Shown: piece after piece, positions 1 to 4,387 of the stretch
Layout of the letters: each line of letters opens with the position of its first letter
Numbering within the stretch: position 1 is the stretch's first letter
Source of the DNA: Ascidiaceihabitans sp.
GTDB taxonomy: Bacteria; Pseudomonadota; Alphaproteobacteria; Rhodobacterales; Rhodobacteraceae
Reading direction: 5' to 3'
NCBI GenBank assembly: GCA_023301665.1
Contig: JALZUL010000282.1
Coordinates: 1-5,018, forward strand
DNA: 5,018 nucleotides
The notes under the pieces: generated by a model
Database searches by the model: none
The model's input: the letters and a program-made list of their open reading frames with translations, nothing else
What the model was told of the DNA's origin: nothing
Position numbers and translations under genes: made by a program

Positions 1-418
1 AAAAGGCCATGACTGTGCCAAGCAAGATGACATGGTCGCCCGCATCAACGGTCTTGTGCATCGCACAATCAAACCAAGCGGACACGTCCGCGATGATAGG
101 CGACCCATGCGGGCCGTTGGCCCAATCGACTGCGGCAAAACGGTCTGTGACGGGGCGGGCAAAGGTGTTGGATACCTCGATCTGTGTCTCGGCGAGAACA
201 TTCACCGCAAACCCATCCGCTGCGATCAATGCGTCGTAGTTCTTGGATGTTTTGGCCAAGCAAACCAACACCATTGGTGGGTCCAGCGACACTGACGTGA
301 ACGAGTTGGCGGTAAAGCCAATGGGATTGCCGTCTTTGTCATGTGCCGTCACGACAGTCACACCAGTCATAAAGCTACCAAAGGCATTGCGTAGGGCACG
401 GGGATCAAGCGACGTCAT
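1..418 (-). CDS. Flavin reductase family protein (partial, 3' end outside window)
   Basis: The 139 visible residues match the flavin-binding split-barrel reductases (HpaC/NtaB/RutF type), which use NAD(P)H to reduce FMN or FAD and pass the reduced flavin to a partner monooxygenase in the cytoplasm. The N-terminus carries the expected helix and strand (RNAFGSFMTGVTVVTA, residues 10-25). The flavin-binding stretch GFTANSFTSVSLDPP follows at 34-48, and the family's GDH motif is at 127-129. Members are usually about 160-190 residues, so most of the domain is present and only the tail is lost off the left edge. The start at 418 is supported by AAAGGAG (424-430) five bases upstream. The gene overlaps the end of the upstream hydrolase gene by 14 bases, which points to one transcript and coupled translation. 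No monooxygenase is visible; it would be expected further left. The family assignment is firm; the partner and flavin preference are unknown. Confidence 0.92.
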   Translation of the reverse strand, partial: MTSLDPRALRNAFGSFMTGVTVVTAHDKDGNPIGFTANSFTSVSLDPPMVLVCLAKTSKNYDALIAADGFAVNVLAETQIEVSNTFARPVTDRFAAVDWANGPHGSPIIADVSAWFDCAMHKTVDAGDHVILLGTVMAF

Positions 419-1226
419 TACAGCTCCTTTTTGGCAGGGGCATTTCCAACCATGCTTGTAAATGTGCATTTACGATCTCAGCCGCGGTTAGCGTTGCCAT
501 GTGCCGGTGGCCTTTGATGATGATCGCATGGCCATTGGGTGCATGCGCGACCATTGCCTGTGACATTGCCGGCGTTGAATTTGGATCGTCGCTGCCTGTG
601 AGCGCAACAAAGGGGCATGATATTTGGGCGTACTGCATCCCATAAGTCGTGTCGCCCTGTGCAAAAGCGCTATAGGCAGTTGCGTAACCGTCGAGATCCA
701 CTGCGCTTAACCATTCAGCAACTTCGGCTCGGGCCGCGACATCTGGTGCACTGTCGCCAAACCAACGTGACAGAGGGGTTTCGAGGTCGATCTCACCCGC
801 TTTGATCCGGTCTGCACGGTTTATAACCGCCTCTCGCGCAGCAGCATCTCGCAGGTAAACGCCGTTGATAAGACAGACGCGCGTGGTCAATTCCGGATGC
901 TCTACTGCAAAACCACCGGCGATTAACGCCCCCATGGAATGTCCTGCGATATTTACAGGCCCAACATCCAAGGTCAGCACAACATCGTAACACCACGCGA
1001 CAAAGTCCCGCAAATCGCTACCGGCTGCGAGCGGGGAGCTTCCCCCATGTCCCGGCATATCCACGGCAATCACACGATGGGTTTTTCTAAAGGTATCGAT
1101 CTGCGGCCCCCAAGCCGCTGATTGCATCCCCACACCGTGGATTAACAATAGCGGCGCACCAGCCCCTTGATCACGTAGGGTGATAGTTTGACCGGACTTA
1201 GACAGACGCAGGGTTGTCAACGTCAT
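405..1226 (-). CDS. Alpha/beta hydrolase (enol-lactonase or RutD-like fold)
   Basis: This complete 273-residue protein is a single-domain alpha/beta hydrolase without a signal peptide, so it should be cytoplasmic. The oxyanion-hole motif LLLIHGVG is at 26-33, DMPGHGGSS at 56-64, and the nucleophile elbow GHSMG at 95-99 makes Ser97 the nucleophile. Asp214 in GSDDPNSTP is the likely acid, and His242 in GHRHMATL the likely base. Length and layout resemble 3-oxoadipate enol-lactonase (PcaD) and the Rut-pathway hydrolase RutD, but the sequence does not settle the substrate. The ATG at 1226 is chosen because AAAGGAG (1234-1240) lies seven bases upstream. The gene starts 29 bases inside the preceding PF06684 gene and ends 14 bases inside the flavin reductase gene. 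A role downstream of an oxygenation step, opening a lactone or cleaving a C-C or amide bond, is inferred from these neighbours. Confidence 0.93.
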   Translation of the reverse strand: MTLTTLRLSKSGQTITLRDQGAGAPLLLIHGVGMQSAAWGPQIDTFRKTHRVIAVDMPGHGGSSPLAAGSDLRDFVAWCYDVVLTLDVGPVNIAGHSMGALIAGGFAVEHPELTTRVCLINGVYLRDAAAREAVINRADRIKAGEIDLETPLSRWFGDSAPDVAARAEVAEWLSAVDLDGYATAYSAFAQGDTTYGMQYAQISCPFVALTGSDDPNSTPAMSQAMVAHAPNGHAIIIKGHRHMATLTAAEIVNAHLQAWLEMPLPKRSCNDVA

Positions 1227-1800
1227 GCCCCAACTCCTTTAGGTCCTGATAACGATCGCCGATGCGATGATGCGGACGCCCCCCGATTGAAGCCCCCAAT
1301 GCGATCAGAATTTCGTCGCTCGCCGGGGCGTCCGCCACTGAAGTCTGGATCGTCAGGTAATGCGACCGCTTTCCGCCATCGTTTTTATCCATCAAGGGGA
1401 TCATCAACGGGGCATTCGCTGGACCGCGTGTATTGCAGAACGACAGATAGGATTTTGCACCAACCGCGTTGCGGTAGTGGTTCCCGAAAAGCAAAGTGTG
1501 GATCAACGCTGAGGCATGCTCGACCTCGCCGTTCAAGCCAACGATCCCAGCCTTGCCATATCCTTCGACTTTATCGCCCCCGCCCGCAGCATCCAGAACC
1601 ATTTCTGTCAGCAAAGCCCCAAGGCCCGACGCGCAATCGCGGATTTCTGGAGACAAGTCTTGGACAAAACCACGACCCGCCCACGGGTTTCGGATGACAG
1701 CAATCGCCGCGATCATTTTCAAAGGTACCTCTGCAGCCTTGCCGCCTTCGATAAGTGTGTTTTCGATATGCAAAAGTGTTTTGCGAATTTCAGCAGGCAT
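1198..1800 (-). CDS. PF06684 'amino acid synthesis' family protein (DUF1185)
   Basis: This 200-residue protein matches the PF06684 family, whose name is historical and whose biochemical activity I do not know. Recognisable stretches are the N-terminal MPAEIRKTLLHIENTLIEGG (1-20), IAVIRNPWAGRG (33-44), the glycine-rich GYGKAGIVGLNGEVEHASA (80-98), and the C-terminal GGRPHHRIGDRYQDL (173-187). There is no signal peptide or membrane segment. An upstream in-frame ATG at 1863 would add 21 residues, but that stretch runs back through the palindrome and promoter region. The ATG at 1800 has AAGGGAA (1807-1813) six bases upstream and begins the conserved domain, so it is preferred. It is the first gene of the leftward operon and overlaps the hydrolase gene by 29 bases. 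From memory, family members often sit in catabolic gene clusters with hydrolases and amidohydrolases, which fits here. The family call is good; the function is unassigned. Confidence 0.88.
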   Translation of the reverse strand: MPAEIRKTLLHIENTLIEGGKAAEVPLKMIAAIAVIRNPWAGRGFVQDLSPEIRDCASGLGALLTEMVLDAAGGGDKVEGYGKAGIVGLNGEVEHASALIHTLLFGNHYRNAVGAKSYLSFCNTRGPANAPLMIPLMDKNDGGKRSHYLTIQTSVADAPASDEILIALGASIGGRPHHRIGDRYQDLKELGHDVDNPASV

Positions 1801-1806
1801 CAGCGA

Positions 1807-1813
1807 TTCCCTT
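1807..1813 (-). promoter_or_regulatory. Ribosome binding site deciding the start of the PF06684 gene
   Basis: AAGGGAA on the minus strand lies six bases before the ATG at 1800. No comparable site precedes the upstream in-frame ATG at 1863, so this site favours the 200-residue form. Confidence 0.7.
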
Positions 1814-1822
1814 GAAGAATAA

Positions 1823-1863
1823 ATTATAACTGCATGATGGTATACCATCATACGATATGTCAA
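1823..1863 (-). promoter_or_regulatory. Candidate promoter elements of the leftward operon
   Basis: On the minus strand a perfect TTGACA (1863-1858) and a perfect TATAAT (1828-1823) are present, but 29 bases separate them, too many for one standard sigma-70 promoter. Two readings are possible. TATAAT may work with a poor -35 box, giving a start near 1816 and a leader of about 15 bases. Alternatively TTGACA may work with CATCAT (1839-1834, 4 of 6 matches) at an 18-base spacing. In either case the 18-bp palindrome lies over the promoter core, where a bound repressor would block polymerase. The choice between the two is unresolved. Confidence 0.45.
1834..1851. promoter_or_regulatory. 18-bp perfect palindrome, probable GntR operator
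   Basis: The sequence ATGATGGTATACCATCAT equals its own reverse complement, with a TGGTATACCA core. FCD-type GntR regulators bind short palindromes of the GTnnAC kind, and GGTATACC fits that pattern. It lies in the 93-base gap between the start of the leftward operon (1800) and the start of the GntR gene (1894), and overlaps the candidate leftward promoter. The inference is that the neighbouring GntR protein binds here as a dimer and controls both operons, itself included. The palindrome is directly visible; the identity of the binder is inferred. Confidence 0.75.
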
Positions 1864-1880
1864 TCGTGCTATTCATTGAA

Positions 1881-1886
1881 GAAAGG
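1881..1886 (+). promoter_or_regulatory. Ribosome binding site deciding the GntR start
   Basis: GAAAGG lies seven bases before the ATG at 1894. The longer in-frame start at 1834 begins inside the palindrome and has no such site, so 1894 is preferred. Confidence 0.65.
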
Positions 1887-1893
1887 TCCTGTT

Positions 1894-2607
1894 ATGATGT
1901 CAGCTATGGAACAATCTGAAATGACGTTAGAAAAAATTGACCAAGCCCCACAAACGCTCCGTGATATCGTACAAAAGCGTTTGAGGGAGGCTATTCTAGA
2001 CGGCAGATTTGCACCCGGAGCGCGTTTGGTTGAACGGCCCCTATGTGAACAGCTTGGGGTCAGCAGGACAGTCGTGCGAGAAACGATCCGCTATCTTGAG
2101 GCGGAAGGGCTGGTTGAGATTATCCCCAACCGCGGTCCGATTGTTGCGACACTTAATTGGGACCAAGCCAAACAAGTCTACGATATCCGACGTCAGCTTG
2201 AAGGTTCTGCGGTCGCCGCTTGCGCCGAGATGCAAGGGCCAGATTTTGCCCCGAAACTCTCGGCGGCATTGGCTGTCCTTCAAAGTAAAATACATGACAC
2301 TGAATGGTCTGACTTTCTGCAAGCAACGACACATTTCTATCACCTGATTTTTCAAGAGGCAGGACACAGCATCGCTTGGGAAATCGCTCAACGCCTGAAT
2401 GGCCGGATCAGCCGGTTGCGCACACTCACCATCACAGATCAGACCCGCGAACGATCAGGCATGAGTCATATGGTTGCGATACACGATGCCATTCTCAGCC
2501 GCGATGCAATGAAGGCGCGACAAGCCGTCGAGGATCATATCTCGGATGCGGCACGTATCGCCAACAAGTTCTTGCATGACACTGCGTTGGAGGCTGAAAA
2601 TGACTAA
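1894..2607 (+). CDS. GntR-family transcriptional regulator, FCD subfamily
   Basis: This 237-residue protein has the length and layout of a FadR/VanR-type regulator. An N-terminal winged helix-turn-helix spans about 20-85: TLRDIVQKRLREAILDGRF opens it, LCEQLGVSRTVVRETIRYLE (50-69) holds the recognition helix, and EIIPNRGPIVA (75-85) forms the wing. An all-helical FCD ligand-binding domain spans about 92-220, with YDIRRQLEG (96-104), EAGHSIAWEIAQRLNGRISRLR (155-176), His192 and His215. Many FCD domains bind a metal through an Asp and three His. Asp97, His192 and His215 fit, but the usual FH position appears to read Tyr149 with His147 and His150 beside it, so metal binding is uncertain. The ATG at 1894 is chosen over 1834 on its ribosome binding site. 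The stop overlaps the DUF1330 start. It most likely represses both divergent operons until a pathway metabolite binds; the ligand is unknown. Confidence 0.93.
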   Translation: MMSAMEQSEMTLEKIDQAPQTLRDIVQKRLREAILDGRFAPGARLVERPLCEQLGVSRTVVRETIRYLEAEGLVEIIPNRGPIVATLNWDQAKQVYDIRRQLEGSAVAACAEMQGPDFAPKLSAALAVLQSKIHDTEWSDFLQATTHFYHLIFQEAGHSIAWEIAQRLNGRISRLRTLTITDQTRERSGMSHMVAIHDAILSRDAMKARQAVEDHISDAARIANKFLHDTALEAEND

Positions 2608-2908
2608 AGGATATTGGGTTGCCTTCGTCACAGTGACAGATCCGAACCGCTACGCTGGGTATCAAAAACATGCCCCGGCAGCATTTGCCAAATACAACGC
2701 ACGCTTTTTGGCGCGCGGTGGTGATGCGCAAACTTTGGAAGGCGAAGAGTTCCAGCGTCATGTGATCATCGAATTTGCATCAAAAGACCAAGCATTGGCT
2801 TGTTATAAATCCCCCGAATACCAAGCGGCTCGCGCTCATCGTGATGCCGCGTGCCAAGCCAATATCGTCATTGTTGAGGGCATCACTTTGACAGAAACTC
2901 AACCATAA
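2600..2908 (+). CDS. DUF1330 domain-containing protein
   Basis: This 102-residue protein is a full-length DUF1330 member, a small ferredoxin-like alpha/beta-barrel fold. It begins with KGYWVAFVTVTDPNRYAGY (3-21). LARGGDAQTLEGEEFQRHVIIEFAS follows at about 37-61, with the characteristic CYKSPEYQAARAHRDAA (68-84) and a closing strand NIVIVEGI (87-94). The start at 2600 overlaps the last eight bases of the GntR gene and is preceded by GGAGG (2589-2593) at six bases, so translation is probably coupled. The longer frame reaching back to 2546 lies inside the GntR gene and lacks this support. No activity is established for the family as far as I know. The fold resembles dimeric monooxygenases and muconolactone isomerases, so a small catabolic enzyme is possible, but that is inference. 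Confidence 0.92.
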   Translation: MTKGYWVAFVTVTDPNRYAGYQKHAPAAFAKYNARFLARGGDAQTLEGEEFQRHVIIEFASKDQALACYKSPEYQAARAHRDAACQANIVIVEGITLTETQP

Positions 2909-2918
2909 GGACCCCGAC

Positions 2919-3299
2919 ATGAACACGTTTGACGAAGATCTGTTTCTCAAAGGCCTCGAGCAGCGCAAGGCTACGCTTGGGGCAGAATATGTTGAAAACA
3001 ACCTCGCCGCGGCAGATGATTTCACCAGACCGTTTCAAGAGGCGATGACGGCATGGTGCTGGGGATTTGGTTGGGGTGATGATGTCATCGATGCCAAAAC
3101 CAGATCAATGATGAATCTGTCCATGATCGGCGCTTTGGGGAAAATGTCGGAATGGGAATTACACTGTCGCGGAGCGATCAACAACGGCGTGTCCAAAGAA
3201 GAAATCCGCGCCATCATCCATGTCATCGCGATTTATTGTGGGGTACCGCAGGGGCTGGAGTGTTTCCGAGCCGCTAAAAAGGTCCTAGATCAAGAATAG
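2919..3299 (+). CDS. Carboxymuconolactone decarboxylase (CMD) family protein
   Basis: This 126-residue protein has the size and core of the PcaC-like branch of the CMD/AhpD superfamily. The helical core holds DAKTRSMMNLSMIGALGKMSE (58-78), then WELHCRGAINNGVSKEEIRAIIHVIAIYCGVPQGLECF (79-116), with His82 and Glu94/Glu95 in the places PcaC proteins conserve. There is no CxxC pair, so it is not an AhpD-type alkylhydroperoxidase. PcaC decarboxylates 4-carboxymuconolactone in the protocatechuate pathway. This protein could act on a related lactone or beta-keto acid, but many members have unknown substrates. The start at 2919 has AAGGA (2907-2911) seven bases upstream and lies ten bases after the DUF1330 stop, making it the third gene of the rightward operon. 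The family is secure; the reaction is inferred. Confidence 0.92.
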   Translation: MNTFDEDLFLKGLEQRKATLGAEYVENNLAAADDFTRPFQEAMTAWCWGFGWGDDVIDAKTRSMMNLSMIGALGKMSEWELHCRGAINNGVSKEEIRAIIHVIAIYCGVPQGLECFRAAKKVLDQE

Positions 3300-3383
3300 C
3301 GATGCAGTGCGTTTTGCTTAAGTCTAAATAGTGTAGAGCGTTGATCGGAAGCGATAAATTTGTCTCCATAGCGGTGTTTGGCT

Positions 3384-3456
3384 TAGGGCGGGGTGTAGGT
3401 CTGACCATGGTCAGGGATGCCGAGTATTTAGGCAAATAACAGCTGGCAGCGCCCTA
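3384..3456. repeat. Inverted repeat flanking a palindrome, intergenic
   Basis: TAGGGCG (3384-3390) and CGCCCTA (3450-3456) are perfect 7-bp complements enclosing 59 bases that include the 14-bp palindrome at 3401-3414 and a weak TGCC/GGCA pairing (3418-3421 with 3431-3434). It lies downstream of the CMD gene in a convergent gap of 283 bases. It may be a structured transcript end or a chance pairing; no poly-T run follows, so it is not a standard intrinsic terminator. Confidence 0.3.
3401..3414. repeat. 14-bp perfect palindrome CTGACCATGGTCAG
   Basis: The sequence equals its own reverse complement without a spacer, a shape typical of a dimeric protein binding site more than of a terminator, which needs a loop. 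It lies about 100 bases past the CMD stop codon and away from any recognised promoter. Its binder is unknown. Confidence 0.5.
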
Positions 3457-3502
3457 TGAGCCGATCGAGGGATTCATTTTTCTCCCACAAAATCGATTCT
3501 GC

Positions 3503-3571
3503 ACAGGGAAGCGGGTCTATCCTATCGGGGTTCAATGCCCGAGACAGAATGAATACCGCCCGCTTCCCTGT
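3503..3571. terminator. Long stem-loop at the 3' end of the peroxiredoxin gene
   Basis: ACAGGGAAGCGGG (3503-3515) and CCCGCTTCCCTGT (3559-3571) form a perfect 13-bp stem that starts eleven bases after the peroxiredoxin stop codon on the minus strand. The 43-base loop contains a second hairpin, TCGGG/CCCGA (3525-3529 with 3538-3542). Because the flanking genes converge here, the stem could end or stabilise transcripts from both sides. No U-run follows the stem immediately on either strand, and the loop is far longer than in a classical intrinsic terminator. Termination is therefore only the most economical reading; a 3' UTR stabiliser or a small RNA are alternatives. Confidence 0.5.
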
Positions 3572-3582
3572 TCGTTATAAAC

Positions 3583-4233
3583 CTACTTTGGCGCAGCTGT
3601 TTTGCGCAGGTACGGCAGTACCGTTTCGAAATCACCAAACTTAGCTTTTGCGTCTTCATCGCTGAGTGTCGCAGGAATGATCACATCGTCGCCGGGCACC
3701 CAGTTGGCAGGGGTTGCGACGCCGTTTCCGGACATTTGCAAACCATCCAATGCGCGCAGAACTTCGGCAAAGTTACGGCCAACAGTCATTGGGTACGTCA
3801 TAGATAGCTTTAGCTGTTTGTCTGGCCCAATGATGAAAACAGAACGCACTGTCGCGCTGTCTGCAGGTGTGCGGCCGTCTGGCAAGTAGGCTTCTGCTGG
3901 CAGCATGTCGAAGGCTTTAGAAACCTCTAGTCCGCTGTCGGCAATGATTGGGAAACCAGCTGCTGTACCAGCGACTTTTTCGATATCCCCTTTCCATTTT
4001 TTGTGATCCTCAACGCCGTCGACGGATACGCCAATCACTTTGGTACCACGTGCGGCCCATTCATCAGCCAACTGAGCAACTGCGCCAAATTCGGTAGTGC
4101 AAACGGGTGTGAAATCTTTGGGGTGCGAGAAAAGGATCGCCCAAGAGTCGCCAATCCAGTCGTGAAGTTCAATCGTGCCGTGGTCGGTCTCGACCGTCAG
4201 GTTCGGGATCGTGTCGTTGATACGCAGGCTCAT
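3583..4233 (-). CDS. Peroxiredoxin, 1-Cys (Prx6-type)
   Basis: This 216-residue thiol peroxidase reduces hydrogen peroxide and organic hydroperoxides in the cytoplasm. The active site PKDFTPVCTTEFG (38-50) gives Cys45 as the peroxidatic cysteine, with Thr42 and Pro43 of the PxxxTxxC motif and Arg130 (TVRSVFIIGPD) as the conserved active-site arginine. Cys45 is the only cysteine in the protein, so there is no resolving cysteine; this and the long C-terminal domain (YPMTVGRNFAEVLRALD at 147-163, then ANWVPGDDVIIPATLSDEDA at 176-195) place it in the Prx6/1-Cys group. An external thiol or other donor must recycle it. The start at 4233 has TAGGAG six bases upstream. The gene faces the CMD gene and is divergent from the aldehyde dehydrogenase. 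Such genes often respond to peroxide, but no known regulator site is recognised here. Confidence 0.96.
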   Translation of the reverse strand: MSLRINDTIPNLTVETDHGTIELHDWIGDSWAILFSHPKDFTPVCTTEFGAVAQLADEWAARGTKVIGVSVDGVEDHKKWKGDIEKVAGTAAGFPIIADSGLEVSKAFDMLPAEAYLPDGRTPADSATVRSVFIIGPDKQLKLSMTYPMTVGRNFAEVLRALDGLQMSGNGVATPANWVPGDDVIIPATLSDEDAKAKFGDFETVLPYLRKTAAPK

Positions 4234-4263
4234 GCTTTTCTCCTAATGTCTTTCATTTTCTGT

Positions 4264-4321
4264 CCCTAAACTAGCGTTAGCTTTGTATGGGTACATCCTT
4301 GTCCTTGATACTAATTTAGGG
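4264..4321. promoter_or_regulatory. 11-bp inverted repeat in the peroxiredoxin/ALDH divergent region
   Basis: CCCTAAACTAG (4264-4274) and CTAATTTAGGG (4311-4321) are complementary at 10 of 11 positions, separated by 36 bases. They sit upstream of the peroxiredoxin gene and before the aldehyde dehydrogenase gene, where a pair of operator half-sites or two sites for a looping regulator could lie. The repeat is directly visible; a regulatory role is inferred, and I do not recognise it as a known binding motif. Confidence 0.4.
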
Positions 4322-4342
4322 TGGTGACACAGTGTTTACAAT
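4315..4342 (+). promoter_or_regulatory. Weak candidate promoter for the aldehyde dehydrogenase gene
   Basis: TACAAT (4337-4342) matches the -10 consensus at five of six positions. The best-spaced -35 partner, TTTAGG (4315-4320) at 16 bases, is poor; a better TTGATA (4305-4310) is too far away at 26 bases. A start near 4349 would leave a leader of about 39 bases. The call rests mainly on the -10 box and the position. Confidence 0.25.
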
Positions 4343-4344
4343 TG

Positions 4345-4364
4345 GCACTGATTTGAAGCAGTGC
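4345..4364 (+). repeat. Small hairpin in the aldehyde dehydrogenase leader
   Basis: GCACTG (4345-4350) and CAGTGC (4359-4364) form a perfect 6-bp stem with an 8-base loop, ending eleven bases before the ribosome binding site AGGAG. An upstream CAGTG (4330-4334) could pair with the same CACTG, giving two mutually exclusive stems. It may be an operator or a leader structure, or chance. Confidence 0.35.
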
Positions 4365-4375
4365 AGCATGCGATC

Positions 4376-4380
4376 AGGAG
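4376..4380 (+). promoter_or_regulatory. Ribosome binding site deciding the ALDH start
   Basis: AGGAG is seven bases before the ATG at 4388 but only two bases before a nearby out-of-frame ATG at 4383, so it selects 4388, which opens the recognisable protein. Confidence 0.75.
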
Positions 4381-4387
4381 ACATGTC

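Noticed and set aside
1188..1697. A 169-codon open frame on the plus strand opposite the PF06684 gene
   Set aside because: It is antisense to a clear conserved protein, its translation is rich in Arg, Pro and Ser with no recognisable domain, and it lacks a ribosome binding site. It is a shadow frame.
1834..1893. An N-terminal extension of the GntR protein starting at 1834
   Set aside because: It begins inside the palindrome, lacks a ribosome binding site, and adds residues unlike the family; the ATG at 1894 has a good site and gives the usual length.
2919..3299. The CMD protein as an AhpD-type alkylhydroperoxidase partner of the nearby peroxiredoxin
   Set aside because: It lacks the CxxC active-site pair of AhpD, and the peroxiredoxin is the 1-Cys type on the opposite strand with its own promoter region.
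3525..3542. A tRNA T-arm-like stretch, GGGGTTCAATGCCC
   Set aside because: It resembles GGTTCAAnnCC, but the five-base stem is broken (G-G at the fourth pair) and no acceptor stem, anticodon arm or CCA end can be placed around it. It is treated as a small hairpin, not a tRNA or attachment site.
3456..3644. A 62-codon plus-strand open frame running into the peroxiredoxin gene
   Set aside because: No convincing ribosome binding site or family resemblance was seen, and it crosses the 13-bp stem and the antisense end of a real gene.
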